Position numbers and translations under genes: made by a program. A stretch of DNA of 35,068 nt from a virus: positions 1-35,068 of the IMG/VR virus record IMGVR_UViG_3300044638_008123. The stretch is one strand, 5' to 3'. Under the pieces are notes generated by a model. It saw only the letters and a list, made by a program, of their open reading frames with translations, was not told where the DNA came from and did not search any database. Each line of letters opens with the position of its first letter. The stretch's first letter is position 1. Positions 1 to 8,766 of this stretch are shown in pieces.

Positions 1-2717
1 ACACCGCAGAATTTAGCTCCGTTATCTTCGCTAGGTAGTGTGAATCTAAATGAAGGATTCAGATCAAGATTACCGCCGTCTGCGATATATCTTGCGCTTA
101 GCAAAGGTGCTGGATCGGTAGCAGATGGTGCAGTAGTAAATCTAGGATCAATAGAGTTTTTAAATTTCTCCATTGAAGGAGCATTAATTAATGCTAGACA
201 TTTTTGTCTATTTTTAGCAAGATTTGCAAGCTGCTGCTTAGAATCTGTTTGTATCTGTCCGTCAAATGTGTCTACAACATATCTAAATGTGATAATGTTT
301 CTATCAGATAAGGTGTTAGCAATATTGGTTTCTGTCAATACGTTTAAGATCTCATCCAATCTATCATCATTACCGTTTGGTTTATGTGTGTTCTTTAATT
401 GGAATCCAGGAAGATATGTAAAGTTAAGATTTGTTACGAATTTGTGAATCGGTCTAAATTTATTAACTCTTTGTCCTGAGTAGATTTTAATAGGTCTATC
501 GGTTGTTACATATACACTGTATGCTCCTGGCCCTGTTGTATTTCTCTTAGATACTATTACTCTAGCCAATCTATTTGAACCTGTGATAGGATCAATATCT
601 TCGGAAACTAAAAGATCTCCAACTGCTAATCCCGACGCGGTAACATTTTCTAATGTCATTTCAACCTGAACGTTCGGAGTAGGAATTGATTCAATTTCTA
701 TAAATTGATTTAAGTTTCCTGCTAAGGATATAATGTTTAGATCATATCCATTTTGGTCTATCGTATCTGCAACGCCAGTTGCATTTGTAAGATAGCTTAA
801 TCCAATTCCAACCACAGTTTCCTGTGTTGTTAAATCTGAATCTACATAAGCCTTTAATTCAAGAACTTCAAATCCATCTCTATCGATAGATTTTTCAAGT
901 TTAATATATTGAAGTAGGGATCCATCATATGTTTTATTTATAACATCTCCGTCGCTAATTAATCCACCATCCCAATCTGTGTAGATTTTAGACTCTGAAT
1001 ATCCGAAATAATTAAAGTTTCCTATCGTTTGATTAGGTATAACTACCGGACTTCCTAAAGAACCTGGGCTAGTTTCAAGAGGATCTACAATATCAAAATA
1101 ATCTGATTTACAGAATTGATATTTTCCGGATGATAAATTCGTCTCATCATAAGGCTCAACCAGATGTGTTGTTGATTTAAATAATGGGTGTGACCATTTA
1201 ATTCTAACCTGAACGTTTCCCGGTGCAACTGTAACTTCCTTAACTTCCTCTACTTTTAGTTTAACTACGTCTCCGTCGGCAAAATATTTTCTAGCCTCTA
1301 CATTTCCAGCTAAAGTTGATGTAACTTTTCCTAAAATAAACTTAGGTCCGATTGAAGTAGATGTTACTGCTAAGAATTCTCTTAATGCAGTTTTTCTGCC
1401 TCCTGCTGTAGCCCCTTGGAAATTAGTTTGTATATAAGGTAATCCAGCATCTGCATTTTGATAATTATAAGCTGCAAAATCTGCCGAATCAACCCCACTA
1501 ACGCCAGGATTTGCTAAAGAATCTTCGTATGTGGTACCAACTTCAAGTAACTGAGCGTTTGGTGAAACTAGATCACTTACAGTTTGACTGTTTACTGAAT
1601 ATGAAAAATCAGCAATTAGTGGTGCACTGTAGCTTAAGAAATCTATATTGTCAATCTGGATAGATCCAGGATCTAATGCTCCTGTCAAGTTGTGACCAAC
1701 CAAATCTATAAATGATGTATTGCTTTCAAGATCATCAAGTGCCTCTTCGTTTACTGCACAAAGAATTCCTGTTTGACCAACTTGATTATTGATAAGTGTT
1801 TTAATGTATTGTGTTATACCGTTTTGATCTGCAAAATCTGGGATTAAACATCCGGTAGTCGTAAGAACAACATTTACCTCGTTTAATGATAGAAAATCAT
1901 CAATTTTTGATTTTATAAATCCTTTAGAAGTAAAGTAGGAAGAATAAATAGGATCCAAAGAAAGATCTGAATAATTAGACCAATTTCCGCTAACTGCAAT
2001 AACGTCTATAAAGTAATCAGAGACGTAATCATTAGGATTCATAAATACCGGAACATTGTTTGACCCGAAGTATTCCTGTGCAGTAATATCGAATCCTTTG
2101 ATAGGGATTTTAGCATCAAGAGATTTCTTGATTATAATACTAATTGGATTTTGGCTAAGGTTAACTAAGCTGAATAATTTGGACTGTTCCGTGGTATCTA
2201 TAGTGGCAAGAAGCATGTTCGGATCAGGAAACCAGAATTTTTCTTTATTATAATAGGAGGAAACTAACTTATCCTGTTTTGGTAAAAGTGCATTGGATCT
2301 TGTGTAATCCGCTGTAGAGTTTGCACCGTTAGCTTCTGCTGTATCAATAGAAAACGCTCTATATCTAGCAACGTCTGATCCATTTGCTACGTCAGGAGTT
2401 CCTGTTTCAGTAACCGTATTATTTAATTTAAGTAGATTCAAAGCGAAAACAGGTCCACTGTTTAAGCACGTGAATATAGATCGATGAAAGAATGATCCTT
2501 TTTTCTCTAAAGCTCTGTCAATGTCACCAAAAACTTTGAGAGCTGTCTGAATGTCAGGTACATAAACCGGGGTGTTAAAAGGTCCTTTAGTTGAAAAACC
2601 AACTACCAATCTAACAGTTTGAGGATTTACTACAATGTTTTCAGAAGCGTCAAATTCTAAGGTGTAAACACCAGAACTTTTAAAAACGGATAGATCCAGA
2701 GTTAACTTCTTTGCCAT
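1..2717 (-). CDS. Contractile tail sheath protein (gp18-like), C-terminus beyond window
   Basis: Tail sheath subunit that would polymerise around the tail tube and contract at infection. Reading the minus strand from the ATG at 2717 gives an uninterrupted frame of about 905 codons running off the left edge. The N-terminus (MAKKLTLDLSVFKSSGVYT, then RLVVGFSTKGPFNTPVYVPD and FGDIDRALEKKGSFFHRS) has the sheath-family layout. Near the edge it reads FTLPSEDNGAKFCGV, like the start of the conserved C-terminal sheath domain. It directly follows the terminase gene, as 17-18 do in T4. It is already longer than T4 gp18 (about 660 aa), so it probably carries inserted domains in the middle. Two GATATATA boxes lie upstream. 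The family call is firm; exact length is unknown. Confidence 0.88.
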   Translation of the reverse strand, partial: MAKKLTLDLSVFKSSGVYTLEFDASENIVVNPQTVRLVVGFSTKGPFNTPVYVPDIQTALKVFGDIDRALEKKGSFFHRSIFTCLNSGPVFALNLLKLNNTVTETGTPDVANGSDVARYRAFSIDTAEANGANSTADYTRSNALLPKQDKLVSSYYNKEKFWFPDPNMLLATIDTTEQSKLFSLVNLSQNPISIIIKKSLDAKIPIKGFDITAQEYFGSNNVPVFMNPNDYVSDYFIDVIAVSGNWSNYSDLSLDPIYSSYFTSKGFIKSKIDDFLSLNEVNVVLTTTGCLIPDFADQNGITQYIKTLINNQVGQTGILCAVNEEALDDLESNTSFIDLVGHNLTGALDPGSIQIDNIDFLSYSAPLIADFSYSVNSQTVSDLVSPNAQLLEVGTTYEDSLANPGVSGVDSADFAAYNYQNADAGLPYIQTNFQGATAGGRKTALREFLAVTSTSIGPKFILGKVTSTLAGNVEARKYFADGDVVKLKVEEVKEVTVAPGNVQVRIKWSHPLFKSTTHLVEPYDETNLSSGKYQFCKSDYFDIVDPLETSPGSLGSPVVIPNQTIGNFNYFGYSESKIYTDWDGGLISDGDVINKTYDGSLLQYIKLEKSIDRDGFEVLELKAYVDSDLTTQETVVGIGLSYLTNATGVADTIDQNGYDLNIISLAGNLNQFIEIESIPTPNVQVEMTLENVTASGLAVGDLLVSEDIDPITGSNRLARVIVSKRNTTGPGAYSVYVTTDRPIKIYSGQRVNKFRPIHKFVTNLNFTYLPGFQLKNTHKPNGNDDRLDEILNVLTETNIANTLSDRNIITFRYVVDTFDGQIQTDSKQQLANLAKNRQKCLALINAPSMEKFKNSIDPRFTTAPSATDPAPLLSARYIADGGNLDLNPSFRFTLPSEDNGAKFCG

Positions 2718-2734
2718 TTTGTATTTTTTACTTG

Positions 2735-2742
2735 TATATATC
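2735..2742 (-). promoter_or_regulatory. Late-promoter-like box GATATATA upstream of sheath gene
   Basis: Minus strand reads AAAAAGATATATACAAG, 17 nt before the sheath ATG. It matches the box seen before several other genes here and resembles the T4 late promoter TATAAATA. Function is inferred. Confidence 0.5.
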
Positions 2743-2752
2743 TTTTTGAGGG

Positions 2753-2782
2753 AGAACTTTAGAGTTGTCTCAAAGTCCTTCT
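2753..2782 (-). other. Hairpin between terminase and sheath genes
   Basis: An imperfect inverted repeat (GAGAA, CTTT and GAG paired with CTC, AAAG and TTCTC) sits between the two GATATATA boxes. It has no strong T-tract right after it, so it could be a processing site or weak terminator. Confidence 0.3.
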
Positions 2783-2789
2783 CTTTAAG

Positions 2790-2797
2790 TATATATC
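2790..2797 (-). promoter_or_regulatory. Second, upstream GATATATA box before sheath gene
   Basis: Minus strand reads TTTGATATATACTTAAAG just after the terminase stop. With the box at 2735 it forms a tandem pair sharing GATATATAC, suggesting two start sites for the highly expressed sheath gene. Confidence 0.4.
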
Positions 2798-2807
2798 AAA
2801 TAATTTG

Positions 2808-4616
2808 TTAAAAGAAGTCCTTGAAAACGTTATATGTTTCCATTTCCCTAGATGCAGGGTCTCCAATATTGCCATTCTCCCCGGATTCACCCATTTTTTT
2901 ATTGATGGCATTTTTATATTTTTCTGGTATACTATCATAAATATCCATCACCAGATAATTAAAATCCTGATATTCAAACACAGAATTGGCAACTACAAGG
3001 GTCATAGCTATATCATCTTTACCAACCTGACTTTGATATATTCCCTTGCTGGTTTCCCCAAAATTACTTAATTCCATTATTGTTGTTTTTTCCGTAGGAA
3101 TTATTCTAGAATTTCTGGTGTTTATTTTTAGATCCTCACAATATTTTTCCTTGGTCTTTGGGGTCATTTTAACACCCATTTTCATTTGCTTCGAGCTCTC
3201 TGTGTGCCTTGTAAATACTAGCATTTCTGAAAAGAATTTCTCACCCAAAAGAAGTTTTTCTATCAAATATTCCCCCCTATAATCAACCTCTACTGCAACT
3301 TTTATCTGTTCGGGATTGAAAACCTCAGTACAAAGCACTTCTAAAAAAACTTTTAGTTCTTCTATCTGGATAGTGTTTGATTTGTAAAGTCCAACTTGTA
3401 AAAGGGAGAAAAAGTCAGACTCATCTTCGAAGAATTTTTTTTCTTCAATAAGAGATATAGGTTTAGGTGATACCTTTAATATATTAACCGCTGTATAATC
3501 ACCTCCCCCGCCTCCTGCGGTATCGACTGAGATTACAAATCTTTTATTTTCTCCATCCTCCCATAAATTAGAAGGATCAAAATTGGGATGCCATTTAAGA
3601 TCTGCATAATCAACAATAGAATTTTGGAAAGGTAGTAATTCTTTGTGTACGAATTCCACCTCGGTCTTTTTTAACTTTTTAAGTGTATATGAATCTAACA
3701 ATAATTTAGAAGAGCTTAAAAATTGATTACCATATTCCTGGTTAAAGTCCTCTTCGGATCCTAAGTTTGCAATTTCTTTTCTTTTCCACTCTTCATCTCT
3801 TCCTGGTACTTGCCACCAGTCTACTCTAATTGGGTTAAATTCATTTTCCCCGTCTATAGCAGATTTGTATATCTCATAGAATTTATTCATCCCGTTAGGG
3901 GTTGAAGTTATAATAATCCTTGATATTTTAGAAGATGAGATGGTAGGATATACAGATTTAAAGAACTGCCCAATAAAGTTTGGATTAATGTGTGCAAACT
4001 CATCCATGTATAGAAAGTGAACAGTAAAACCGATAGAGGACTGTTTAGTTGTCGTCTTAGCCATTATTCTACATCCATTATCAAACTTCATGGTCATGAC
4101 GTTGTACACAAATACACCAGGCTTTAAGAAGAATGGCAGACCCTTCATGATAATCTTAATCTTATCCATCAATTCCGTTGCTGTATCTCCGATGTTCGCA
4201 AGAATCATCGCATTCTTGTCAAAATTAAAAAGAAGATACCACAAAAGAAATATTGAAGAAGTTACCGTCTTACCACTCTGTCTCGGGCTTAAGAATATAT
4301 TAAATCTATGTTCCTGATATTGTGTTAGAATTTGCTCCTGATAATCTCTAAGTGTAATTTTTCTAATTCCCTCATCGGTCATAGCATTACAATACGTGTT
4401 AGCAAAATAAGTGACATCGGAAGCACATCTTTTAAATTCCTCAACTTCCCATTCTGTATACTCGTATAATATTCCTCCCCGTCTTAATTCAGGATCGTTC
4501 TCATGAAATGGATTGTCGACATCTTTAAAGTCTACCCCATTTTCATCAGCATTCTGTATAATTTTATTGACCCTCTCAGTTGTCCAATAATTACTTTGTT
4601 GTTTTTCTTCTACCAT
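2808..4616 (-). CDS. Terminase large subunit (gp17-like packaging ATPase/nuclease)
   Basis: Motor that pumps DNA into the prohead and cuts the concatemer. The 602 aa match the family size (T4 gp17 is 610). The ATPase domain shows Walker A SPRQSGKT (110-117), Walker B FLYMDE (201-206) and coupling motif TSTP (237-240). The C-terminal RNase H-fold nuclease has its acidic residues in VISVDTAGGGGGDYTA (D365), AVEVDYRGEY (about 441-450) and GKDDIAMTL near residue 560. The gene starts 2 nt after the stop of the upstream gene, the probable small terminase, and precedes the sheath gene as in T4. All motifs look intact. Confidence 0.96.
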   Translation of the reverse strand: MVEEKQQSNYWTTERVNKIIQNADENGVDFKDVDNPFHENDPELRRGGILYEYTEWEVEEFKRCASDVTYFANTYCNAMTDEGIRKITLRDYQEQILTQYQEHRFNIFLSPRQSGKTVTSSIFLLWYLLFNFDKNAMILANIGDTATELMDKIKIIMKGLPFFLKPGVFVYNVMTMKFDNGCRIMAKTTTKQSSIGFTVHFLYMDEFAHINPNFIGQFFKSVYPTISSSKISRIIITSTPNGMNKFYEIYKSAIDGENEFNPIRVDWWQVPGRDEEWKRKEIANLGSEEDFNQEYGNQFLSSSKLLLDSYTLKKLKKTEVEFVHKELLPFQNSIVDYADLKWHPNFDPSNLWEDGENKRFVISVDTAGGGGGDYTAVNILKVSPKPISLIEEKKFFEDESDFFSLLQVGLYKSNTIQIEELKVFLEVLCTEVFNPEQIKVAVEVDYRGEYLIEKLLLGEKFFSEMLVFTRHTESSKQMKMGVKMTPKTKEKYCEDLKINTRNSRIIPTEKTTIMELSNFGETSKGIYQSQVGKDDIAMTLVVANSVFEYQDFNYLVMDIYDSIPEKYKNAINKKMGESGENGNIGDPASREMETYNVFKDFF

Positions 4617-4618
4617 AA

Positions 4619-5413
4619 TTAAAATAGATCTTCGTCGAGTTCAATCTTTGTTTCCTCCTCCTTCATTTGTCTTAGCTCATCTTCTGGAGTGATAAGATCT
4701 TTCATCTTGGGATCTATCAAATTTTTATCTGGGCCATCTATTATCTGAGCTCTTTTTACTATAACTTCGGTCTTGATTACATTTTGTAATCCCTCCATTA
4801 AATTCTTATTTCCGCGAACCTTAACAGTTCCACCCTCACCCGATATACCAGGGATGGTAACTGTGTTTCCATCATCATCAGTCATCAGTGGTTTTTGTCT
4901 ATTGTCAGAATTTTTGGATTCGGTGTTTAATGTCTTATATGTTTTTTCCATTTCTGCCAAATATGCCTGGAATTTGGAGGGCATTTGCATTAGCTGATTC
5001 TGCATCTGGGCAAGAACCTCAAAGTTTCTGGCCTGATATTGACCTCCTGCATCTATTTCGTCTAGCATTTTAGTAACAGCGTGTTGGGCTGTTCTTATTT
5101 GAAATGCCATTGTTGATATACTTAAAGCATCTATCTTAGCTCTAAAATGGATATAATCGTTTTCGTCTATAATATCAGTGTCCATATAGAACTTAATCAA
5201 TGAACCTAATATACTTTTGGATTCCGTTTCTACTTCAGTTTTTAAACTGTCGAAATTCATAACGCGTAAAGGCTTCATCGGTGGTATATCCGGTGATCCA
5301 AGTCCGTCTAATGTTTCGTTATTAAAAATAAGATCCTCAAGCTCCTGTTTTTTCTTCAACGCATCTTCTTTACTTAGACTTGTTGATTTAATTTTCGGTG
5401 GTCTTCTCGGCAT
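4619..5413 (-). CDS. Probable terminase small subunit (gp16-like)
   Basis: A 264-aa protein directly before the large terminase gene (2-nt gap), the position of gp16 in T4. It begins basic (MPRRPPKIKSTSLSKEDALK) and has a long helical middle rich in Gln, Met and Leu (about 95-165, including QMQNQLMQMPSKFQAYLAEM) that could form the coiled-coil oligomer core of small terminases. The C-terminal tail is very acidic. The role would be DNA recognition and regulation of the large subunit. No specific motif proves this, so the assignment rests on position, size and predicted helical content. T4 gp16 is shorter (164 aa). Confidence 0.6.
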   Translation of the reverse strand: MPRRPPKIKSTSLSKEDALKKKQELEDLIFNNETLDGLGSPDIPPMKPLRVMNFDSLKTEVETESKSILGSLIKFYMDTDIIDENDYIHFRAKIDALSISTMAFQIRTAQHAVTKMLDEIDAGGQYQARNFEVLAQMQNQLMQMPSKFQAYLAEMEKTYKTLNTESKNSDNRQKPLMTDDDGNTVTIPGISGEGGTVKVRGNKNLMEGLQNVIKTEVIVKRAQIIDGPDKNLIDPKMKDLITPEDELRQMKEEETKIELDEDLF

Positions 5414-5417
5414 AAAT

Positions 5418-7574
5418 TTATCTGTTTTTAGCTATTTTAGGAAGCTTAAGAACTGGTTTAGCATTATCAATAATTATTGCTAATTGGGAATCTCCTACCA
5501 CGTTCTGGTTTAGAATTGCTGATTGCTTTTCTTTTTCAATCATATTTTGAAAAATTCTTAAATTAGTCAAATACAAAGGACTTCCTAGTATTTTATATGA
5601 GTTATTATCACTTTTCCATGTTTCTACCTGGTTACTTTGTTCTATATCTGAAGGAATTTCGTATGTATATTTTTGAGAAATTAATCCTTCTTTAAAATGC
5701 ACTATACCGAGATCTGAAGTTTGTGCATCAGGATTTTCGGGGTCATAAAGCATTTGCCAAACATTCACAGAATATTGTTTAAATATATTTGAGAAATTAA
5801 ATACGAATCCGTACCAATCGTCAAGAGTAGGTATAAAATTCCCTATCGGAGAATTAGTACCAGCACCAAATGGTGATAATATTTCTAAGTTGTTAATTAG
5901 TATTCTAAATGATCCTGTTTGTAAGTATTCAGTACTTGTTGGGGTAAGATTAGATCCTGACCATATCATTTGTATTGATATGCCATTTCCGTCTTTTCTC
6001 CCGTATATTAAATTTCTTGCCTGTGCTTTTTGGAATTTCCAGGTTGCTATCGATCCAGATATGGTAGATCCATTATCTGCAACCCTAAATGAATATTGAT
6101 CAGGGATGCTTAAGATCTTGAATCCACCAGATCTTGCCGAATCCGCAAGTATCGAGACATACCCATCCGCCATAGTTAACTTATGTGGGGTTGATGATGA
6201 ATATGTTATAGTTCCGCTACCCTGAACGTATGAAGATATCGATAATTTTGCTGATGGCCTATTTACAAGTTTGGTTTTGTCGATATAGTTTCTTGTTTTA
6301 AACCAACAGGTAAACGACAATTCATCATTATCACCTAAAATTGGAACTGATTTATATCTAACTGCTTCCCTTTGCTCTTCTGTTTTTGAATTAGATAAAG
6401 GATCATCATAAAGATATCTTTCTAAATCATAATAACTGTTAAATACGATCGTGTAGTTGTTGTTTAAATCAAATTCTATAATAGGTAAATAATGGTCTAT
6501 ATAAGCTCTAGTAGGATCTTCACTTCTTCTCTGTGACGAAATAAAGTATTGTTGTTTCTTTGTTACTTTCTCTATTTCATCTTGTGTCTCTTCGCCGAAT
6601 AGATCTTTTGTATTTACCGTGTAATCGTGTAATTCTTTTTCTGCAACAGGATTGAGAAATTGGGTGTTTTGTTTAACCTCATACTTCATCAATTGGCATT
6701 TAAAAAATACCGGATATAAATTAAAATCCCTATGTAGATATGTTGATTCTATTTGATAAATTCTGTTTGTAAGTGGGAAAAAAATAATATCCCTCTTCCT
6801 TGGTGCTGCTCCTTTTCCGAATATACTTTCAAAATACTTTCTATCAATGTGAATCTCTAATGGCTGTTCAAATTGTATTCCGAACGTGTCATAAATTGGC
6901 TTATTGTCCGGGAAGTTATTCCCCGGAACCATAACTTTAACACATTTCTCTGCAACAACATCAAAAAGACTATATTCCTTTAATATTACATCCTTACCTC
7001 TTCCATTAGGCTGAATTGAGTAATAATTAATTTCGTGGCCAAAAAGTTCGTTTACTGTTCTGCTTAGATCCTGATAAACATTTATTCCCTTATTTACGTC
7101 GTAGGGTTTAAATAATTTATCGGTACAAGTTGGATTGAATATTACGGACTTTGTATAAAGTTCCTTCGAACAAAGAATAGCAGGTTTTGTCGCTAAATCC
7201 CTATAATCTATCTCCCTATAAACTAAATCAACGTCGAAGTTTTCTAGAACTATTGGTGTTTCTAGGTTAGTACCCTCCGGAAAATAAGGACTAGAATCTT
7301 CGTCCGAATTTGCAGTAAACTTAAATTCAACATAAAATTCTTTAGCTGGATCTAGCTCTATCACATCAATATTTTCCTGTAGTAAAGGCATCCACAGAGA
7401 CCAATTGCTGTTATTGGTACTCCATCGGAATTCCTTTAATAGATAACTAGAATTTTCAACCTCTCCCGAGGTTTCTATAATCCACCCTCTAAACCGGTTA
7501 ACGTCTTTGAACGCGGAATTATAGTTAATTATTCTATAGTTACCTATGCTTGAAAAAATAATAGGATCTGTCAT
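5418..7574 (-). CDS. Large virion protein, probable neck protein (gp14-like N-terminal part)
   Basis: A 718-aa protein between the gp15-like and small terminase genes. The segment around residues 260-310 (KRDIIFFPLTNRIYQIEST, then YPVFFKCQLMKYE) resembles the part of T4 gp14 neck protein that reads roughly IYFPLT...FEI...KL..ELFEY. T4 gp14 is only about 256 aa. The extra C-terminal half (about 380-650) is beta-rich with ELSFTCWFKTRNY and DDWYGFVFNFSN, reminiscent of LamG/concanavalin-like domains. It may sit at the head-tail junction with an exposed carbohydrate-binding-like part. The neck assignment is moderate and the lectin-like part is inference. It has a GATATATA box exactly 6 nt before the ATG. 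Confidence 0.5.
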   Translation of the reverse strand: MTDPIIFSSIGNYRIINYNSAFKDVNRFRGWIIETSGEVENSSYLLKEFRWSTNNSNWSLWMPLLQENIDVIELDPAKEFYVEFKFTANSDEDSSPYFPEGTNLETPIVLENFDVDLVYREIDYRDLATKPAILCSKELYTKSVIFNPTCTDKLFKPYDVNKGINVYQDLSRTVNELFGHEINYYSIQPNGRGKDVILKEYSLFDVVAEKCVKVMVPGNNFPDNKPIYDTFGIQFEQPLEIHIDRKYFESIFGKGAAPRKRDIIFFPLTNRIYQIESTYLHRDFNLYPVFFKCQLMKYEVKQNTQFLNPVAEKELHDYTVNTKDLFGEETQDEIEKVTKKQQYFISSQRRSEDPTRAYIDHYLPIIEFDLNNNYTIVFNSYYDLERYLYDDPLSNSKTEEQREAVRYKSVPILGDNDELSFTCWFKTRNYIDKTKLVNRPSAKLSISSYVQGSGTITYSSSTPHKLTMADGYVSILADSARSGGFKILSIPDQYSFRVADNGSTISGSIATWKFQKAQARNLIYGRKDGNGISIQMIWSGSNLTPTSTEYLQTGSFRILINNLEILSPFGAGTNSPIGNFIPTLDDWYGFVFNFSNIFKQYSVNVWQMLYDPENPDAQTSDLGIVHFKEGLISQKYTYEIPSDIEQSNQVETWKSDNNSYKILGSPLYLTNLRIFQNMIEKEKQSAILNQNVVGDSQLAIIIDNAKPVLKLPKIAKNR

Positions 7575-7580
7575 TGTTCC

Positions 7581-7588
7581 TATATATC
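7581..7588 (-). promoter_or_regulatory. GATATATA box 6 nt before the 718-aa gene
   Basis: Minus strand reads GATATATAGGAACA then ATG. If this works like a T4 late box, transcription would start at or next to the start codon, giving a near-leaderless mRNA. Confidence 0.5.
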
Positions 7589-7622
7589 AGCGAAAAAAAT
7601 CACGGTTATTATAAGACCGTAA

Positions 7623-8420
7623 TTATCTGATAGTATTATTGGAAAGAATATCCACGCCCTTTAGTATTGCTGAATTATCTGGCGGGACTACCCCAAGTTC
7701 AGTCTTAACCCTAATCCCACCTTGCATTAAATTACCCCTGAACCTTTCAGTAGACATATCTAATTGAGGTAGGTAGGTTTCAGCATTAACCGATAAACTT
7801 AATGTTATGCCCTCTCCTCTAGTACTTCCATAGCTGAAATTAAATTGATTTGGGCTTTTTTCTGGGACTTGGTCGGGTAAAGAAACCTGTACAGGAACTC
7901 TAAATCCGTTATACTCAAAGTAATAAACAAAGTTTTTAAATAGAACCTCAATTACCCTTGCCTGTATCTTCATAGCATCAGTGTTAGTGTCAACCTTGAT
8001 CTTTAGATTAAATGATGCATCAATCGGAATAGGGGATAGGTACGCAGAATAAGCCTTCATTTCGGATCCCCCAGTATCTTGTACTATCTCCTTTTCATAG
8101 GTTCCTCTTACGTATTTATTTGTGGAAGATGCAGTGTTTATTCTAGAGCTTGCATATTCTAAAATACCCCTAGGTATAACATCATAGTTACCCTCCGCAA
8201 ATGCTGGATTTCCGTCGCAATCTCCATAATTAAGATAGAAATCTTGAAGGAATGACTCATCTCCCGCCAACGAATAAAAAAATGGGATGTATATCTCCTG
8301 AATTCTTCCTCCTGATGTTGTTTGAAAATATGTGATTTTTTCATTCAATGATTTTAGCATTCCTATAATCATTCCCCTGAAAAATATATCATCGCTGTTA
8401 AATTTGTCTAAAAAATTCAT
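7623..8420 (-). CDS. Tail completion/sheath terminator-like protein (gp15-like)
   Basis: A 265-aa protein similar in size to T4 gp15 (272 aa), which caps the tail and joins it to the neck. The layout resembles gp15: an N-terminal helix (FFRGMIIGMLKSLNEKI), a strand with IPRGILEYASSRIN, then SAYLSPIPIDASFNLKIKVD followed by a helix with IQARVIEVLFKNFVYYF, and a C-terminal beta strand set. T4 gp15 has a comparable PRI, then SPIKMIYELSIFT, then IVEQILPYF order. The gene starts 4 nt after the preceding gene and lies in the neck-terminase-sheath block. The match is by eye and the similarity is remote. Confidence 0.5.
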   Translation of the reverse strand: MNFLDKFNSDDIFFRGMIIGMLKSLNEKITYFQTTSGGRIQEIYIPFFYSLAGDESFLQDFYLNYGDCDGNPAFAEGNYDVIPRGILEYASSRINTASSTNKYVRGTYEKEIVQDTGGSEMKAYSAYLSPIPIDASFNLKIKVDTNTDAMKIQARVIEVLFKNFVYYFEYNGFRVPVQVSLPDQVPEKSPNQFNFSYGSTRGEGITLSLSVNAETYLPQLDMSTERFRGNLMQGGIRVKTELGVVPPDNSAILKGVDILSNNTIR

Positions 8421-8424
8421 ATGC

Positions 8425-8745
8425 TTATTTTAGTGTTCTGCTCATTTCCACGCTAACCTCAGTCACGGGCAGTTCCGTGTACTTAAATAATATTGGTAGG
8501 TTTTTTTGGTTTGTATATTTGGGATGAAGGAAAGATTCCTTTTTGTAAAAATCGTCAGACATTGCGTAAACATTAGTAACGTATTCGTCAGTTAGATACG
8601 CTTTCCCTCTTTGCTCTGTTACCGGATTTTCGAATTTATAAACAAAAAATTCACTTAATGATATTCTAGAAAGGGTTCTTTTGTTATTTTTTGTAACAAA
8701 AAAATAGGAATATTTTTCTATATCGTTTCTTGATAGTAATGCCAT
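8425..8745 (-). CDS. Small hypothetical protein in the structural block
   Basis: A 106-aa protein, not recognised. It is rich in aromatic and charged residues (SYFFVTKNNKRTLSRISLSE; FKYTELPVTEVSVEMSRTLK) and looks globular with beta content. There is no signal peptide or membrane segment. It ends 4 nt before the gp15-like gene and has an AATATATA box 5 nt before its ATG, so it probably starts the late unit that runs to the terminase and sheath. A virion or neck-assembly role is likely from context only. Confidence 0.65.
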   Translation of the reverse strand: MALLSRNDIEKYSYFFVTKNNKRTLSRISLSEFFVYKFENPVTEQRGKAYLTDEYVTNVYAMSDDFYKKESFLHPKYTNQKNLPILFKYTELPVTEVSVEMSRTLK

Positions 8746-8766
8746 ATCCCTATATATTGAAAATTA

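Noticed and set aside
40-447. Plus-strand open frame of 135 codons at the left edge
   Set aside because: It lies antisense to the tail sheath gene, whose frame is continuous and has clear family motifs; the plus frame shows no protein-like features.
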